Shown: positions 8,076-17,575, counted from the first letter of the stretch. The stretch is 64,000 nucleotides of DNA from Desulfovibrio sp. (GCF_009712225.1 NZ_WASP01000008.1:1-64000); one strand, 5' to 3'. A program made the numbers and translations. The notes: generated by a model not told the origin, from the letters alone.

Positions 8076-9431
8076 ATGATTGAAAAGACGTACCATATCA
8101 TCACTTTTGGCTGTCAGATGAACGTGCACGACTCCCACTGGCTGGGGCGTGCCCTTGGCGCTCGCGGTTTTTTTGAAGCGCCGCTCGAAGACGCACAGGT
8201 GGTGGTGGTCAATACCTGTTCCGTGCGCGAAAAGCCGGAACAGAAGGTTATGAGCACACTTGGCCGCATCCGCCAGGTTACGGGCGGCAACCCCGCCGTA
8301 CTGGTGTGCGTGGCCGGTTGCGTGGCCCAGCAACTGGGCGAGAGCATTTTTGAAAAAGAAAGCCAGGTGCGCCTTGTGGCGGGCAGCGACGGCATTGGCA
8401 ATGCTCCGCAGGCCATCGAGCGTCTGCTCGAAAACCCCGCCCAGCGTCTCTCTCTGCTCGACTTCACCAGCCAGTACGTGGAGCGCGAGGCCACAACCGA
8501 ACCCGGCGTGGTCAGCGGTGCCGTGGCCTATGCCAACATCATGCAGGGGTGCGACAATTTTTGCGCCTACTGCATAGTGCCCTTTACCCGTGGCCGCCAG
8601 AAATCGCGCAGCAGCACTGCAATCATTGATGAATGCAAGGTACTGCTCGACAATGGCGCGCGGGAGATCACCCTGCTGGGGCAGAACGTCAACGCCTTTG
8701 GGCAGGACAAAAGCGGCGACGGCACAAGCTTTGCCGCCCTGCTGCACAAAGTGGCCGCCCTGCCGGGTCTTGAACGCCTGCGCTACGTCACCCCGCACCC
8801 CAAGGATATGGGGCCGGAAGACATAGCCGCCTTTGCGGAACTGCCTCAGCTGTGCCCCCGCCTGCACCTGCCCATGCAGGCCGGTTCAGATGCGGTGCTG
8901 GCCCGCATGAAACGTCGCTACGACAGCGCGGCCTTTCTTGACCTTGTGGAACGTCTGCGCGCGGCGCGGCCCGATCTGGCCCTTTCCACAGATCTTATAG
9001 TGGGCTTTCCCGGCGAAACAGAACAGGATTTTCAGGACACATTGAGCATGATGCGCGCCAGCAACTTCATGTCCAGTTTTTCCTTCTGCTATTCCGACAG
9101 GCCGGGCACGCGGGCATCGCTGTTTCCCGACAAGATTCCCGCCGAGGTCGCACAGGACAGGTTGCTCCGCCTTCAGGCACTTCAGGACGAGCTGGGCGCG
9201 CGCTGGTTGCAGCAGCGGGTTGACGACGAAACAACCCTGCTTATTGAAAACCGCAGCCCCAAGGAAGGTCAGGGGCCGGAACCCAGCTGGCAGGGGCGCG
9301 ACCCCTACGGCGCGCCTGTGCACGTGGAACTGCCCGCTCAGGCAGACCACACGGGCCGTCTGGTTCGGGTGCGCGTCAGCCAGGCCAAAAAACACAGCCT
9401 CATGGCCCAACGACTGGGGGAACCATGGTAG
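8076..9431 (+). CDS. miaB: tRNA-2-methylthio-N6-dimethylallyladenosine synthase MiaB
   Basis: MiaB is a radical SAM methylthiotransferase that adds the 2-methylthio group to i6A37 of tRNAs. The 451 residues show the three family parts: an N-terminal UPF0004 domain with the auxiliary-cluster cysteines (FGCQMN, NTCSVRE, AGCVAQ), a radical SAM domain with CDNFCAYCIVPFTRG, and a C-terminal TRAM domain. NTCSVREKPEQKV is characteristic of MiaB rather than MtaB or RimO. The last 7 bases overlap the downstream nuclease gene. Confidence 0.96.
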   Translation: MIEKTYHIITFGCQMNVHDSHWLGRALGARGFFEAPLEDAQVVVVNTCSVREKPEQKVMSTLGRIRQVTGGNPAVLVCVAGCVAQQLGESIFEKESQVRLVAGSDGIGNAPQAIERLLENPAQRLSLLDFTSQYVEREATTEPGVVSGAVAYANIMQGCDNFCAYCIVPFTRGRQKSRSSTAIIDECKVLLDNGAREITLLGQNVNAFGQDKSGDGTSFAALLHKVAALPGLERLRYVTPHPKDMGPEDIAAFAELPQLCPRLHLPMQAGSDAVLARMKRRYDSAAFLDLVERLRAARPDLALSTDLIVGFPGETEQDFQDTLSMMRASNFMSSFSFCYSDRPGTRASLFPDKIPAEVAQDRLLRLQALQDELGARWLQQRVDDETTLLIENRSPKEGQGPEPSWQGRDPYGAPVHVELPAQADHTGRLVRVRVSQAKKHSLMAQRLGEPW

Positions 9432-10039
9432 AAATGCGCGTTTTCGGCCTCACCATCGACCCGCAAAGCAAAACGCCCATCGTGGTGCTGCGCGAGGCCA
9501 GCGGCGACGCCGTGCTGCCCGTATGGGTCGGCGCCATGGAGGCCATGGCCATTTCGCTGGTACTCAACAACGAAAGCCTGCCCCGCCCGCTCACGCATGA
9601 TCTTTTTCTCATGACGCTCAAAGCCTTCAAGGCCGAGCTGCGGCGCGTGGAAATCAACGACCTGCGAGAAGGCACATACTATGCCGTGCTGGTACTCTCT
9701 GGCCCGGATGGCAGAACCCGCATAGACTGCCGCCCCTCGGACGCCATTGCCCTTGCCATGCGCGCCGCTGCTCCCATTCTGGTGGAGGAGGAAGTGCTGC
9801 GTCTCTCGGCCGAAGAGCAGCAAAAAGTCGAACAGGGTACGGCTGTTGAAGTAAGTACTCCCGTGCCCGACGCGGCCACGGACATGGTGCGCCGCGCGGG
9901 AGCCCGCAAGGAAGCCGACATGCTGAGCGGAGCGCTGATGCGCAACGGCGAGCTGCCTACATCGCTTTCTGCCGATGAAGAAACCCGATATCGCGACTTG
10001 CTGCGCTCTCTTGACCCTGTTTCGCGGCGCAAAATGTAG
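9425..10039 (+). CDS. Bifunctional nuclease-family protein (DUF151)
   Basis: The 204-residue protein matches the bifunctional nuclease family: the N-terminal 130 residues contain VVLREASGDAVLPVWVGAMEA and LEGTYYA-like strands, then RIDCRPSDAIALAMRAAAPI, the family hallmark. Members are described as having RNase/DNase activity in some organisms, though the in vivo role is unclear. The C-terminal 70 residues are helical and variable. Its ATG lies inside the end of miaB, so translation is probably coupled. Confidence 0.85.
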   Translation: MVEMRVFGLTIDPQSKTPIVVLREASGDAVLPVWVGAMEAMAISLVLNNESLPRPLTHDLFLMTLKAFKAELRRVEINDLREGTYYAVLVLSGPDGRTRIDCRPSDAIALAMRAAAPILVEEEVLRLSAEEQQKVEQGTAVEVSTPVPDAATDMVRRAGARKEADMLSGALMRNGELPTSLSADEETRYRDLLRSLDPVSRRKM

Positions 10040-10324
10040 CCCTGCGCAACACCCTGTTTTTATTGCAGGCGGCTGTTTCTGGCCGCTGCCATCATACTTT
10101 TGGCTGCACCTCGCCGCCAGTCCGCTTTTTTTGCCGCCATTTTTCCCGCCGGGCCTTGCGCCAGCAGGGTTGCGGGCCAAGTCTACAAATAATCTAAATT
10201 TTTTTGCCCGCCGCAACAAACCGAAAGTACAGATAAAATTTTCGATCTCGCGCCAATGGCGGCTTTCAGCGCCCTAAAGATATACTGCCCGGCTCCGATA
10301 TGAGCAGCAATGGGGAAATGAACC

Positions 10325-10723
10325 ATGCTGCACTATCGTCTATTCAAAGAAATCAACGATCTTTTCGCCTCTGGTCGAGACGAACAGGCCCGCCGTCTGC
10401 TCATGGAAGTGCAGTCGCGCAGTATCGCCCTGCACGACGAGGTAAACCTGCTGCAGACCCGGCTTAAGACGCTTGAGGAAGCCATGAGGCTTTCGTGCAA
10501 CCTGTTCCGGCGCAACGGTCTGTACTGGCTCAAGGCGCAAGACATAAACCTGGGGCCCTTCTGCCCGCACTGCTACGACCACGAGGGCGGGCTTATCCGC
10601 CTTGAGCGCAGCAAGGGCACACTCCACTGCCCCTACTGCCACACGGTTATTACCCCCCCTACGCACTTTGAGGGCGCCAGCGACGACACACCTCGCGCCC
10701 GCATCATTCCCTTTGCCAACTAG
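10325..10723 (+). CDS. Small coiled-coil zinc-ribbon protein
   Basis: The 132-residue product has an N-terminal helical part likely to form a coiled coil (residues about 5-60, with SIALHDEVNLLQTRLKTLEE) and a C-terminal zinc ribbon with two CxxC knuckles, CPHC and CPYC, about 24 residues apart. It has no signal peptide. Function is unknown to me; zinc-ribbon proteins of this size often act in nucleic-acid or protein binding. The ATG follows GGGGAA. The 285 bases upstream hold nothing I can identify. Confidence 0.75.
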   Translation: MLHYRLFKEINDLFASGRDEQARRLLMEVQSRSIALHDEVNLLQTRLKTLEEAMRLSCNLFRRNGLYWLKAQDINLGPFCPHCYDHEGGLIRLERSKGTLHCPYCHTVITPPTHFEGASDDTPRARIIPFAN

Positions 10724-10801
10724 CGCAAGCCTCTGGCAAGGGGGCTTGCCTATTCCTGCAACCAACCCTCGGATAAACAATATTATTTTTTAAAATATGC
10801 A

Positions 10802-10822
10802 GGTTACAACAGCATTGTAACC
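10802..10822. promoter_or_regulatory. Perfect inverted repeat GGTTACAA-N5-TTGTAACC
   Basis: An 8-base inverted repeat with a 5-base centre sits in an AT-rich leader 131 bases before the receiver-TPR gene. The arms are perfect. It has the size and symmetry of a dimeric-repressor operator, but it could also form a small RNA hairpin. The binding protein is unknown. Confidence 0.5.
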
Positions 10823-10953
10823 GTGATTTCATAAATTTTACACCGCAGTTTTCTTGCGCATGCCTCCGGCAGGGGATATAGTCTTTTTACGGAAGACCCC
10901 GCCCGCCACACTGCACCAGCGGGCTTCAACAGGTCTGTCTGGCAAGGACTCGC

Positions 10954-12564
10954 ATGACCCGCCCACGTCAGATACATGTTCTGCTCCTCAGCGAAAGCGA
11001 ATCTATGGCCGCTCTCGATCGGCGCGCCCTGCGCGAGGTGGGAGCAGACCGCATAGAAGGCCTTACCTCTGGCGTTGCGGCAGCCCGTATACTGGCTGGT
11101 CTGGACGAAGCCCCTCCCTCTTTTCAGCCCGACGTTGTAGTTTGCTCGCAGCGGCTTTCAGACATGGAAGGCGAACAGTTTTGCGCCATCATGCGCCTGC
11201 ACCCCATGCTGCTCGACATGCCCGTGCTGCTCATACTGCCGCACGACAGCGAAGTGGAACAACTTCGTACCCTTGGCTGCGGAGCCAGCGCCCTGCTTGC
11301 GCGCCCCTACTCCATAGACCAGCTCAAGGCACATCTCGATTTTCTCGTTGCCACACGTCCCTCACTGGACGATCTGGACAAGGCGGGGCAGCTTACTACC
11401 ACCAGAGCTTTTGACGATGCCCTGGCCACCTACGGCATTCTGCTCAAACCCATACGCCAACCCGAAGACTACTTTCGCGTAGGCATGCAATGCCTTGAAC
11501 AGCGCAAATGGAACAGCGCCATCAACGCCTTCCAGCGGGCCATGCGCGGCGCGCTTATTCAGGGCAAGGCCGAACTTGGCATGGCCGCAGCGTGGAAGGG
11601 CAAGGGTGATATGGCGCGCTACCGGCATTACCTTTCACAGGCCGCAGCCACCTTTGTGCGCGCCCGCCAGTGGAACCGGGCGCGGGCCGTATACGGGCGC
11701 ATGCTGCAGGAAGACCCCAACGCACGCAGCCCCTTTTTGTCAGAGGCTCTGCAGCAGATGCGCCAGGGCAACTACGATCAGGCCGCAGGCATTCTTGCCC
11801 AGGGCTACGAAATTACACCACGCCAGCAGATTACCGAGCGCATGGCCCAGATATGCCTTGCAGCCGACACCTCAGCCGAAATGCTTGCGAGCATGGAGAC
11901 CTGCCTTGAGCAGGCACTGGGAGCAGACGCCCGGGCTCTGAGCGAAGAAATACGCACCACGCTTGATGGTCTGGCTGTGGAGGCCGAAACCAAAAAGCTT
12001 GAAGATGCGGTAGAACGCCAGTGGCGGGCAGGCAGAAACGCGCGTTCGCGCGAAGAAGCAGACAGCACGGCGACCGATGCGCCCGAGGATTCATTGTCCC
12101 AGCTTGCCACGCCTCCCGCTTCCGCCGCTGGTCAGCAAGCAGGTGCGGGTACGGCACGTGTGCCGCGCTCGGGTGCGCGCCAGCGTGGGCAGGTGGGCAT
12201 TGCCCTGGCCGAAGATGAATATGACGACCCGCCCTCGCAGCAGGGCGTTGCCGCCCGGTCTGGAACGCTGCGCGCAGGGCAGGGGGCAACTGCGCCGGTC
12301 ATATCCCTGTGGGGCGAACAGGACGGCACGGCTCCCGCGCAGTCTGGCGCTTCTGCCGGGCAATCAAATGGCGTTGCCGGTCAGTCTGACCGCAACGACG
12401 AGGGTGGCTCGCAAAAGATCACCCCGGCGGGCACACCCATTCCGCCCCTGCTTGATCCGCTTGCCCGGGGCAAGAGTGCAAGCGGCCCCTTTGGCGGCAA
12501 GAGCAGCCTCAGCGACATGATGTCCATCGTCAAATTTACCTGGAAGCAGGCCTTCCGCAAATAG
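10954..12564 (+). CDS. Pseudo-receiver protein with TPR repeats
   Basis: The 536-residue cytoplasmic protein has three parts. Residues 1-130 fold like a response-regulator receiver domain (IHVLLLSES at strand 1, a conserved Pro in LLARPYS near the Lys site). At the phospho-acceptor position the usual LLD reads VVCS before QRLSDMEG, so the Asp appears replaced by Ser and the Lys by Arg; it may not be phosphorylated. Residues about 150-330 are TPR-like helical repeats (FRVGMQCLEQRKWNSAINAF and following). The C-terminal 200 residues are low-complexity Ser/Ala/Gly/Gln-rich. AAGGA precedes the ATG. A scaffold or signalling role is an inference. Confidence 0.8.
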   Translation: MTRPRQIHVLLLSESESMAALDRRALREVGADRIEGLTSGVAAARILAGLDEAPPSFQPDVVVCSQRLSDMEGEQFCAIMRLHPMLLDMPVLLILPHDSEVEQLRTLGCGASALLARPYSIDQLKAHLDFLVATRPSLDDLDKAGQLTTTRAFDDALATYGILLKPIRQPEDYFRVGMQCLEQRKWNSAINAFQRAMRGALIQGKAELGMAAAWKGKGDMARYRHYLSQAAATFVRARQWNRARAVYGRMLQEDPNARSPFLSEALQQMRQGNYDQAAGILAQGYEITPRQQITERMAQICLAADTSAEMLASMETCLEQALGADARALSEEIRTTLDGLAVEAETKKLEDAVERQWRAGRNARSREEADSTATDAPEDSLSQLATPPASAAGQQAGAGTARVPRSGARQRGQVGIALAEDEYDDPPSQQGVAARSGTLRAGQGATAPVISLWGEQDGTAPAQSGASAGQSNGVAGQSDRNDEGGSQKITPAGTPIPPLLDPLARGKSASGPFGGKSSLSDMMSIVKFTWKQAFRK

Positions 12565-12615
12565 CGCAAGCGCCCCCTTCTGGCACTGCCGCATGGCGGC
12601 AAGTACAATAAGCCC

Positions 12616-12674
12616 GGGCCTTTTTTACACAGGAAGCATGCGCCAATGGCACGCGACCGGTGTAAAAAAGGCCC
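12616..12674. terminator. Bidirectional hairpin between convergent genes
   Basis: Perfect 15-bp arms GGGCCTTTTTTACAC and GTGTAAAAAAGGCCC (12616-12630 and 12660-12674) enclose a 29-base loop. The stem contains T runs on both strands. It lies between the end of the TPR gene and the end of the MATE gene on the other strand, as expected for a shared terminator. Confidence 0.75.
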
Positions 12675-12707
12675 TTTAATTTTGCCCGCAGGCAAAAGGT
12701 ACTTTGC

Positions 12708-14114
12708 CTAGCGCTTTACGCGCAAGAGCATGTCGTCGGGTGCGAGGGAATGCAGATGCCGCACCCGCAGCAAGTAGCATACCGCTCCAAATCCCAGCGC
12801 CACAATGTAGGCCACCCAAAAGCCCGCCGCCCCCATGGAAGGAATCAGCAGATTCGTGCGCGCCAGCGCAAAGCCAAGGGGCAGACCGATAATCCAGTAG
12901 GCCGCAAAACAGATGACGGAAATGATGCGCGTGTCGTTGTGCCCGCGCAGAATTCCTATGCCCGTCACCTGCAGGCCGTCCACAATCTGGTAAGCCGCCT
13001 GATACAGCAAAAGCTGCACGGCCAGCGCTGCCACGGCGGCGTCTTCCGTATAAATGGCCACAATACCATTGCGGCACAGCACCGTAAGCAGGGCGATGAG
13101 CAGGGCAAAAACAACGCTCAGGCTCAGGGCCGTGCGGGCAACAGTTTTGGCGCGTTCGGCCTGTCCCGCACCAAGGCAGCGGCCCACACGTATGGTAGCC
13201 GTCATGCTGATGGAAAGCGGGACCATAAACACCAGAGCGCCAAAATTGAGCGCGATCTGGTGACCGGCCACCATCACCGTACCCAGCGGGGCCAGCAATA
13301 TGGCGCTGAGAGCAAAAAGCGACACTTCAAAAAACAGGGCCAGCGCCCCAGGCAGACCAATACGCAGCACCCGCAGCACCAGCGCGCCGTCAAACCGTGG
13401 GCCGCACGCGCTGCCGCCCCGGAACAAGGGGGCAAACAGCGGCCCAAGGCTTTTGTACTGCGGGTCGCGCCGTAAATAGTACAGCATGCACAGGCCCATA
13501 AACCAGAAGCTGATGGCCGAGGCCACACCGCAGCCCACGCCACCCAGTTCTGGCAAGCCGAACTTGCCGTAAATGAACACATAGTTGCAGGGCACATTGA
13601 GCGCCAGCCCAAGCAACCCGATAACCATGGCCGGACGCGTGCGGGCAAAGCCTTCAAGAAAGCTGCGCAGATTCACAAAAAAGAGAAAACCCGGCAAACC
13701 CCACATGATGGCGCGCAGGTACCCCCCTGCCATTTCGGCCAGCTCTGGCTCAAGGCCGAAAACCTCCAAATGGAATGATACTGCGTAATAAAAACTTACC
13801 AGCACGATGCTCAGGCCCAGGGTAAGCCACAGACCCTGACGCAACAGATGCGCCGCGCGGTCAGCCCGCCCGGAACCCACAAGCTGTGCGCTCAAGGGTG
13901 AGAGCGCCAGCAGGCAGCCTATGCCCAGCAGGGCCACAGGAGCCCATATGGAACCGGCAACCGCAACGGCAGCCAGAGCCTGGGCGCTGTACAACCCGCT
14001 CATGGCCGTATCGGCAAAGGTCATGCCCGTCTGCGAAAGCTGGGCTATGAAGATGGGCAGACCCACCGAATAAAACCGGCGGGCCTCGGAAAGCGAAAAA
14101 TATTTTGCAAACAT
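12708..14114 (-). CDS. MATE-family multidrug/Na+ antiporter
   Basis: The 468-residue protein has about twelve hydrophobic helices in two related halves, the layout of NorM-type MATE exporters, which expel cationic compounds in exchange for Na+ or H+. The N-terminal segment LPIFIAQLSQTGMTFADTAMSG matches the first helix of the family, where the TFADT/MSG residues recur in NorM. AGAGAG precedes ATG 14114. It is followed by the shared hairpin terminator. Substrates cannot be predicted. Confidence 0.9.
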   Translation of the reverse strand: MFAKYFSLSEARRFYSVGLPIFIAQLSQTGMTFADTAMSGLYSAQALAAVAVAGSIWAPVALLGIGCLLALSPLSAQLVGSGRADRAAHLLRQGLWLTLGLSIVLVSFYYAVSFHLEVFGLEPELAEMAGGYLRAIMWGLPGFLFFVNLRSFLEGFARTRPAMVIGLLGLALNVPCNYVFIYGKFGLPELGGVGCGVASAISFWFMGLCMLYYLRRDPQYKSLGPLFAPLFRGGSACGPRFDGALVLRVLRIGLPGALALFFEVSLFALSAILLAPLGTVMVAGHQIALNFGALVFMVPLSISMTATIRVGRCLGAGQAERAKTVARTALSLSVVFALLIALLTVLCRNGIVAIYTEDAAVAALAVQLLLYQAAYQIVDGLQVTGIGILRGHNDTRIISVICFAAYWIIGLPLGFALARTNLLIPSMGAAGFWVAYIVALGFGAVCYLLRVRHLHSLAPDDMLLRVKR

Positions 14115-14264
14115 AACTCTCTCACAGGTGGTCCATGGCGCGGCAGGGCCAGCGCCAGAGCAGCCCGGTCAAACCGGGGTAAAACTTGTTTCGTCCGCGC
14201 CGCAACGCGCGAAACCGGAAGTAAAAAGGGTTATGAAGGATAAGGGTGGGTTTTGCCCCAGCTG

Positions 14265-15110
14265 CTAACGCAGAAACAGCCCTTCGGAAGGCAGGGTTTT
14301 ACCCATGATTGCCGCTGCACGGCCCACCAGGGTTTCAATGGCCGCACGGCCAGAGGGACCAAGATCAAGACTGAAGTCGGTCACAAAGGTCTTGATGTGG
14401 GCGCTGGTGACGCTTTCGTCCATCTCCTGCGCGTGGGCGCGTATGAATTCGCGCGAATCATTTGGGTGTGCATTGGCGTAGGCCAAACTGGCCGTAATGG
14501 TGTTCTGCACGCGCCGGGCGAGGGCTATCGGCAGATCGCGCCTTACGGCAATGGCCCCCAGCGGCAGGGGCAACGAAAATTCGGCCTCCCACCACTGGCC
14601 CAGATCAAGCAGCTTTACAAGGCCCTGCCGGGAATAGGTAAAGCGCCCCTCATGGATAATCAGTCCAAGATCGGCCTCGCCGTTTGTGACGGCAGCCATC
14701 ACGTCGCTGAACAGCATCTCCTTGCGCGGCCCCTGAAAACCGCCGTGCAGGGTCAGCAACAGGTTGGCCGTGGTCATCAGGCCGGGCACGGCCACCGTGG
14801 CGTTGCGCCAGTCTTCGGGCTTCAAATTTTTGCGGGCCACCACAAGGGGGCCGCAGCCCCAGCCCAGCGCCGCGCCAGAAGACAGCAGGGCATAATCCTG
14901 CATTATCTCTGTGGTTGCGCCAAGCGACATCTTGGTTACGTCCAGAGCCTTTTGCCGCGCAAGAGTGTTCAGTTCTTCCACATCGGCCATGTGCGGCTTG
15001 AAAGGAGCGGGAATCGGCACAAGCCCGTGCAGCATGGCGTGGAAGATATAAGTATCGTTGGGACAGGGCGAAAGACCAAAAGACAGGTTTTGCGGCGGCA
15101 AGGCAGACAT
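14265..15110 (-). CDS. mqnD: 1,4-dihydroxy-6-naphthoate synthase MqnD
   Basis: MqnD turns cyclic dehypoxanthine futalosine into 1,4-dihydroxy-6-naphthoate, a late step of the futalosine menaquinone route. The 281-residue protein shows the family start LSFGLSPCPNDTYIFHAM and the two-lobed periplasmic-binding-like fold, with the ligand/catalytic His in IIHEGRF. GAGG lies 6 bases before ATG 15110, so the longer frame to 15179 is rejected. It is divergent from mqnE, with an 84-base shared promoter region. Confidence 0.94.
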   Translation of the reverse strand: MSALPPQNLSFGLSPCPNDTYIFHAMLHGLVPIPAPFKPHMADVEELNTLARQKALDVTKMSLGATTEIMQDYALLSSGAALGWGCGPLVVARKNLKPEDWRNATVAVPGLMTTANLLLTLHGGFQGPRKEMLFSDVMAAVTNGEADLGLIIHEGRFTYSRQGLVKLLDLGQWWEAEFSLPLPLGAIAVRRDLPIALARRVQNTITASLAYANAHPNDSREFIRAHAQEMDESVTSAHIKTFVTDFSLDLGPSGRAAIETLVGRAAAIMGKTLPSEGLFLR

Positions 15111-15194
15111 TTTTTCCTCACATTGACAGCGTGCGGCGGCGGGGCTTAATCTGCGAGCGGCATTTTGCCCCCAATCCATGCACAGGATTCAAAT

Positions 15195-16334
15195 ATGCTC
15201 GACGCAACATACTACGCCGCACTGGGCCTTTCGTCTATCCGCGAAAAGGTGCTCTCCGGGGAGCGGCTTTCGCCCGAAGACGGGCTTACCCTGTTCAATT
15301 GCCCCGACATTACCGCAGTGGGCGCGCTGGCCCTGCACGTGCGCTGCCGCCTGCACGGGCACAAGGCCTTTTATGTGGTCAACCGACAGATCAACTACAC
15401 CAACGTGTGCGTCAACGGTTGCACATTTTGCGCCTTTCGCCGCGATACAGAGGACGAACCGGGCGCATTCGCCATGAGCCTCGACGACGTGCTCACGCGC
15501 CTGCGCGCGGCGGACGCAACGCCCCTGCATCTCGACGAGCTGCACATTGTTGGCGGCTGCCACCCCACCCGGCCCCTGGCCTGGTTTGAAGAAATGATCC
15601 GCGCGGTGCGGGCCTTTAACCCCAACCTGCCGGTCAAGGCATTTACCGCCGTTGAAATCGAGCACTTTGCCCGCCTTGAGGGCATCAGCACCCTTGAGGT
15701 GCTCAAGCGCCTGCAGAATGCTGGCCTCGTGATGATGCCCGGCGGCGGCGCGGAAATTTTTGACGAGCAGATACGCCCGCAAATCTGCCCCCACAAGGCA
15801 GATGCCAAGGCATGGCTGCGCATTCAGGGCGAGGCCCACAGCCTTGGCATTGCCACCAACTGCACCATGCTGTTTGGGCATATCGAAACGTACGAGCACC
15901 GCATCGACCACCTCTGCCGCCTGCGCGAGCAGCAGGACAAGAGCGGCGGCTTTACCTGTTTCATTCCCCTGCCCTTCCTCACCGAGCACAGCCGCCTGAA
16001 GCTGCCGGAAGACAAGGTTGGCCCCCAGCGCGGGCTTGACCAGCTGCGCACGGTGGCTGTTTCGCGCCTCATGCTCGACAACATTCCCCATCTCAAGGCC
16101 TACTGGATCATGATGGCCCCCAAATTGGCTCCCGTTGCCCTGTGGTACGGTGCCGACGACCTGGATGGAACCATCATTGAAGAACGCATCGGCCACATGG
16201 CTGGCGCGCAGTCTGCCCAGGGCATGACCATTGAGGAGCTGGAGCACCTAATACGCGAATCGGGCTTTACCCCTGTGCGGCGCAACGCCACCTTCAACAC
16301 CCTGAACGACGACCCCTCGGAGGCGCGCCAGTGA
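15195..16334 (+). CDS. mqnE: Aminofutalosine synthase MqnE
   Basis: MqnE is a radical SAM enzyme that joins 3-[(1-carboxyvinyl)oxy]benzoate to an adenosyl group to give aminofutalosine. The 379 residues carry the CxxxCxxC motif in NVCVNGCTFCAF and the MPGGGAEIF motif shared by the CofH/MqnE/MqnC group. The features RRDTEDEPGAF and LHIVGGCHPTRPL fit MqnE better than MqnC. ATG 15195 is favoured over 15165 because AGGATT lies just upstream. Its stop overlaps the GTG start of mqnC (GTGA). Confidence 0.93.
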   Translation: MLDATYYAALGLSSIREKVLSGERLSPEDGLTLFNCPDITAVGALALHVRCRLHGHKAFYVVNRQINYTNVCVNGCTFCAFRRDTEDEPGAFAMSLDDVLTRLRAADATPLHLDELHIVGGCHPTRPLAWFEEMIRAVRAFNPNLPVKAFTAVEIEHFARLEGISTLEVLKRLQNAGLVMMPGGGAEIFDEQIRPQICPHKADAKAWLRIQGEAHSLGIATNCTMLFGHIETYEHRIDHLCRLREQQDKSGGFTCFIPLPFLTEHSRLKLPEDKVGPQRGLDQLRTVAVSRLMLDNIPHLKAYWIMMAPKLAPVALWYGADDLDGTIIEERIGHMAGAQSAQGMTIEELEHLIRESGFTPVRRNATFNTLNDDPSEARQ

Positions 16335-17461
16335 GTACGTTTTTTCCCGCGCACAGCCCCTTTGACGAACAGAGCGCAGAATTTGAAGACGTGCGTAAAG
16401 CCGTAGCCATGGCTGCCAGCGGCCAGCGCCTGGACCGCGCCGCCGCCGAGGCCCTGTACTACAAGGCTAGCCTGCACACACTTGCCCAGTTGGCCCACGC
16501 CATGCGTCTGCGCATGCACCCCGACCCCATCGTGACCTACGTGGGCGACCGCAACATCAACTATTCCAACGTGTGCGTGTGCGCCTGCCGCTTCTGCGCC
16601 TTTTTCCGCGCGCCCGATCAGGAAGGCGGCTATGTGATCAGCCGTGAAGAAATGGCAGAAAAAATCGAGGAGACCCTGGCCCTCGGCGGCACGCAGGTGT
16701 TGCTGCAGGGTGGGCACCACCCCGATCTGCCACTGGAATGGTACGAAGACCTGCTGCGCTGGATGCACGACACCTGGCCCCAGCTGCACATCCACGCTTT
16801 TTCGCCGCCAGAAATCTTTTTCTGGTCCGAAAAATTCGGTCTTTCCGTGCCGGAAGTGCTGCGCCGCCTGAAAAAAGCTGGCCTGCAATCCCTGCCTGGC
16901 GGTGGAGCGGAAATTCTGCATACTGGCGTACGCGCCCAGGTTTCGCCCAACAAATGCACCGCCGAACAGTGGCTTGGCGTTATGGAAGAAGCTCACAAAC
17001 TGGGCCTGCGCACCACCGCCACTATGATGTTTGGGCACGAGGAAACCCCTGCCCACCGGCTCGACCACCTCTTTGCCGTACGCGAAGTGCAGGACCGCAC
17101 CCAAGGCTTTACAGCCTTTATTCCGTGGACCTTCCAGCCTGCGCACACACGCATCGACGTCGACCCGCTGCCCGCGCCCGCCTATCTGCGCCTGCTGGCC
17201 GTCTCGCGTCTGGTGCTCGACAATATCGCCAACATCCAGGCCTCGTGGGTGACCATGGGACCGCAGGTGGCCCAGCTGGCCCTGTTCTACGGTGCCAACG
17301 ACTTCGGCTCGCTGATGATCGAAGAAAACGTGGTGGCAGCCGCCGGGGTTTCCTTCCGCATGGACCGTAAGGACATCCACAAGGTCATCCGCACGGCGGG
17401 CTTCACCCCTGTGCAGCGCACCATGAACTACACGCCAGTGGTTCCCCAGCCTGAAGTGTAA
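16331..17461 (+). CDS. mqnC: Cyclic dehypoxanthinyl futalosine synthase MqnC
   Basis: MqnC is the radical SAM enzyme that cyclises dehypoxanthine futalosine. The 376-residue protein contains NVCVCACRFCAFFR (CxxxCxxC) and LLQGGHHPDLPLEWYEDLL, which is diagnostic of MqnC. It starts at GTG 16331, inside the mqnE stop, with GGAGG 7 bases upstream, so translation is coupled. The hypoxanthine-removing step (MqnB or an MTA nucleosidase) is not in this cluster. Confidence 0.94.
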   Translation: MSTFFPAHSPFDEQSAEFEDVRKAVAMAASGQRLDRAAAEALYYKASLHTLAQLAHAMRLRMHPDPIVTYVGDRNINYSNVCVCACRFCAFFRAPDQEGGYVISREEMAEKIEETLALGGTQVLLQGGHHPDLPLEWYEDLLRWMHDTWPQLHIHAFSPPEIFFWSEKFGLSVPEVLRRLKKAGLQSLPGGGAEILHTGVRAQVSPNKCTAEQWLGVMEEAHKLGLRTTATMMFGHEETPAHRLDHLFAVREVQDRTQGFTAFIPWTFQPAHTRIDVDPLPAPAYLRLLAVSRLVLDNIANIQASWVTMGPQVAQLALFYGANDFGSLMIEENVVAAAGVSFRMDRKDIHKVIRTAGFTPVQRTMNYTPVVPQPEV

Positions 17462-17487
17462 CAATTCATTTCCACTGTCTGTTCCAT

Positions 17488-17518
17488 GTTTCCGGGGGTT
17501 CGCCCCCGGAAACACATT
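17488..17518 (+). terminator. UUCG-capped hairpin with short U-run between mqnC and mqnA
   Basis: An 11-bp perfect stem (17488-17498 with 17503-17513) closes on TTCG, a very stable tetraloop in RNA, and is followed by ACATTTTTG. It looks like a weak intrinsic terminator or attenuator placed inside the mqn gene row, so mqnA may be transcribed at a lower level. A 3'-end stabiliser after processing is the alternative. Confidence 0.7.
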
Positions 17519-17575
17519 TTTGCCGCACATCAAGCCTGTCCATCGGCTTCGCCCCTGGCAAAAGGTGACTGCCCC

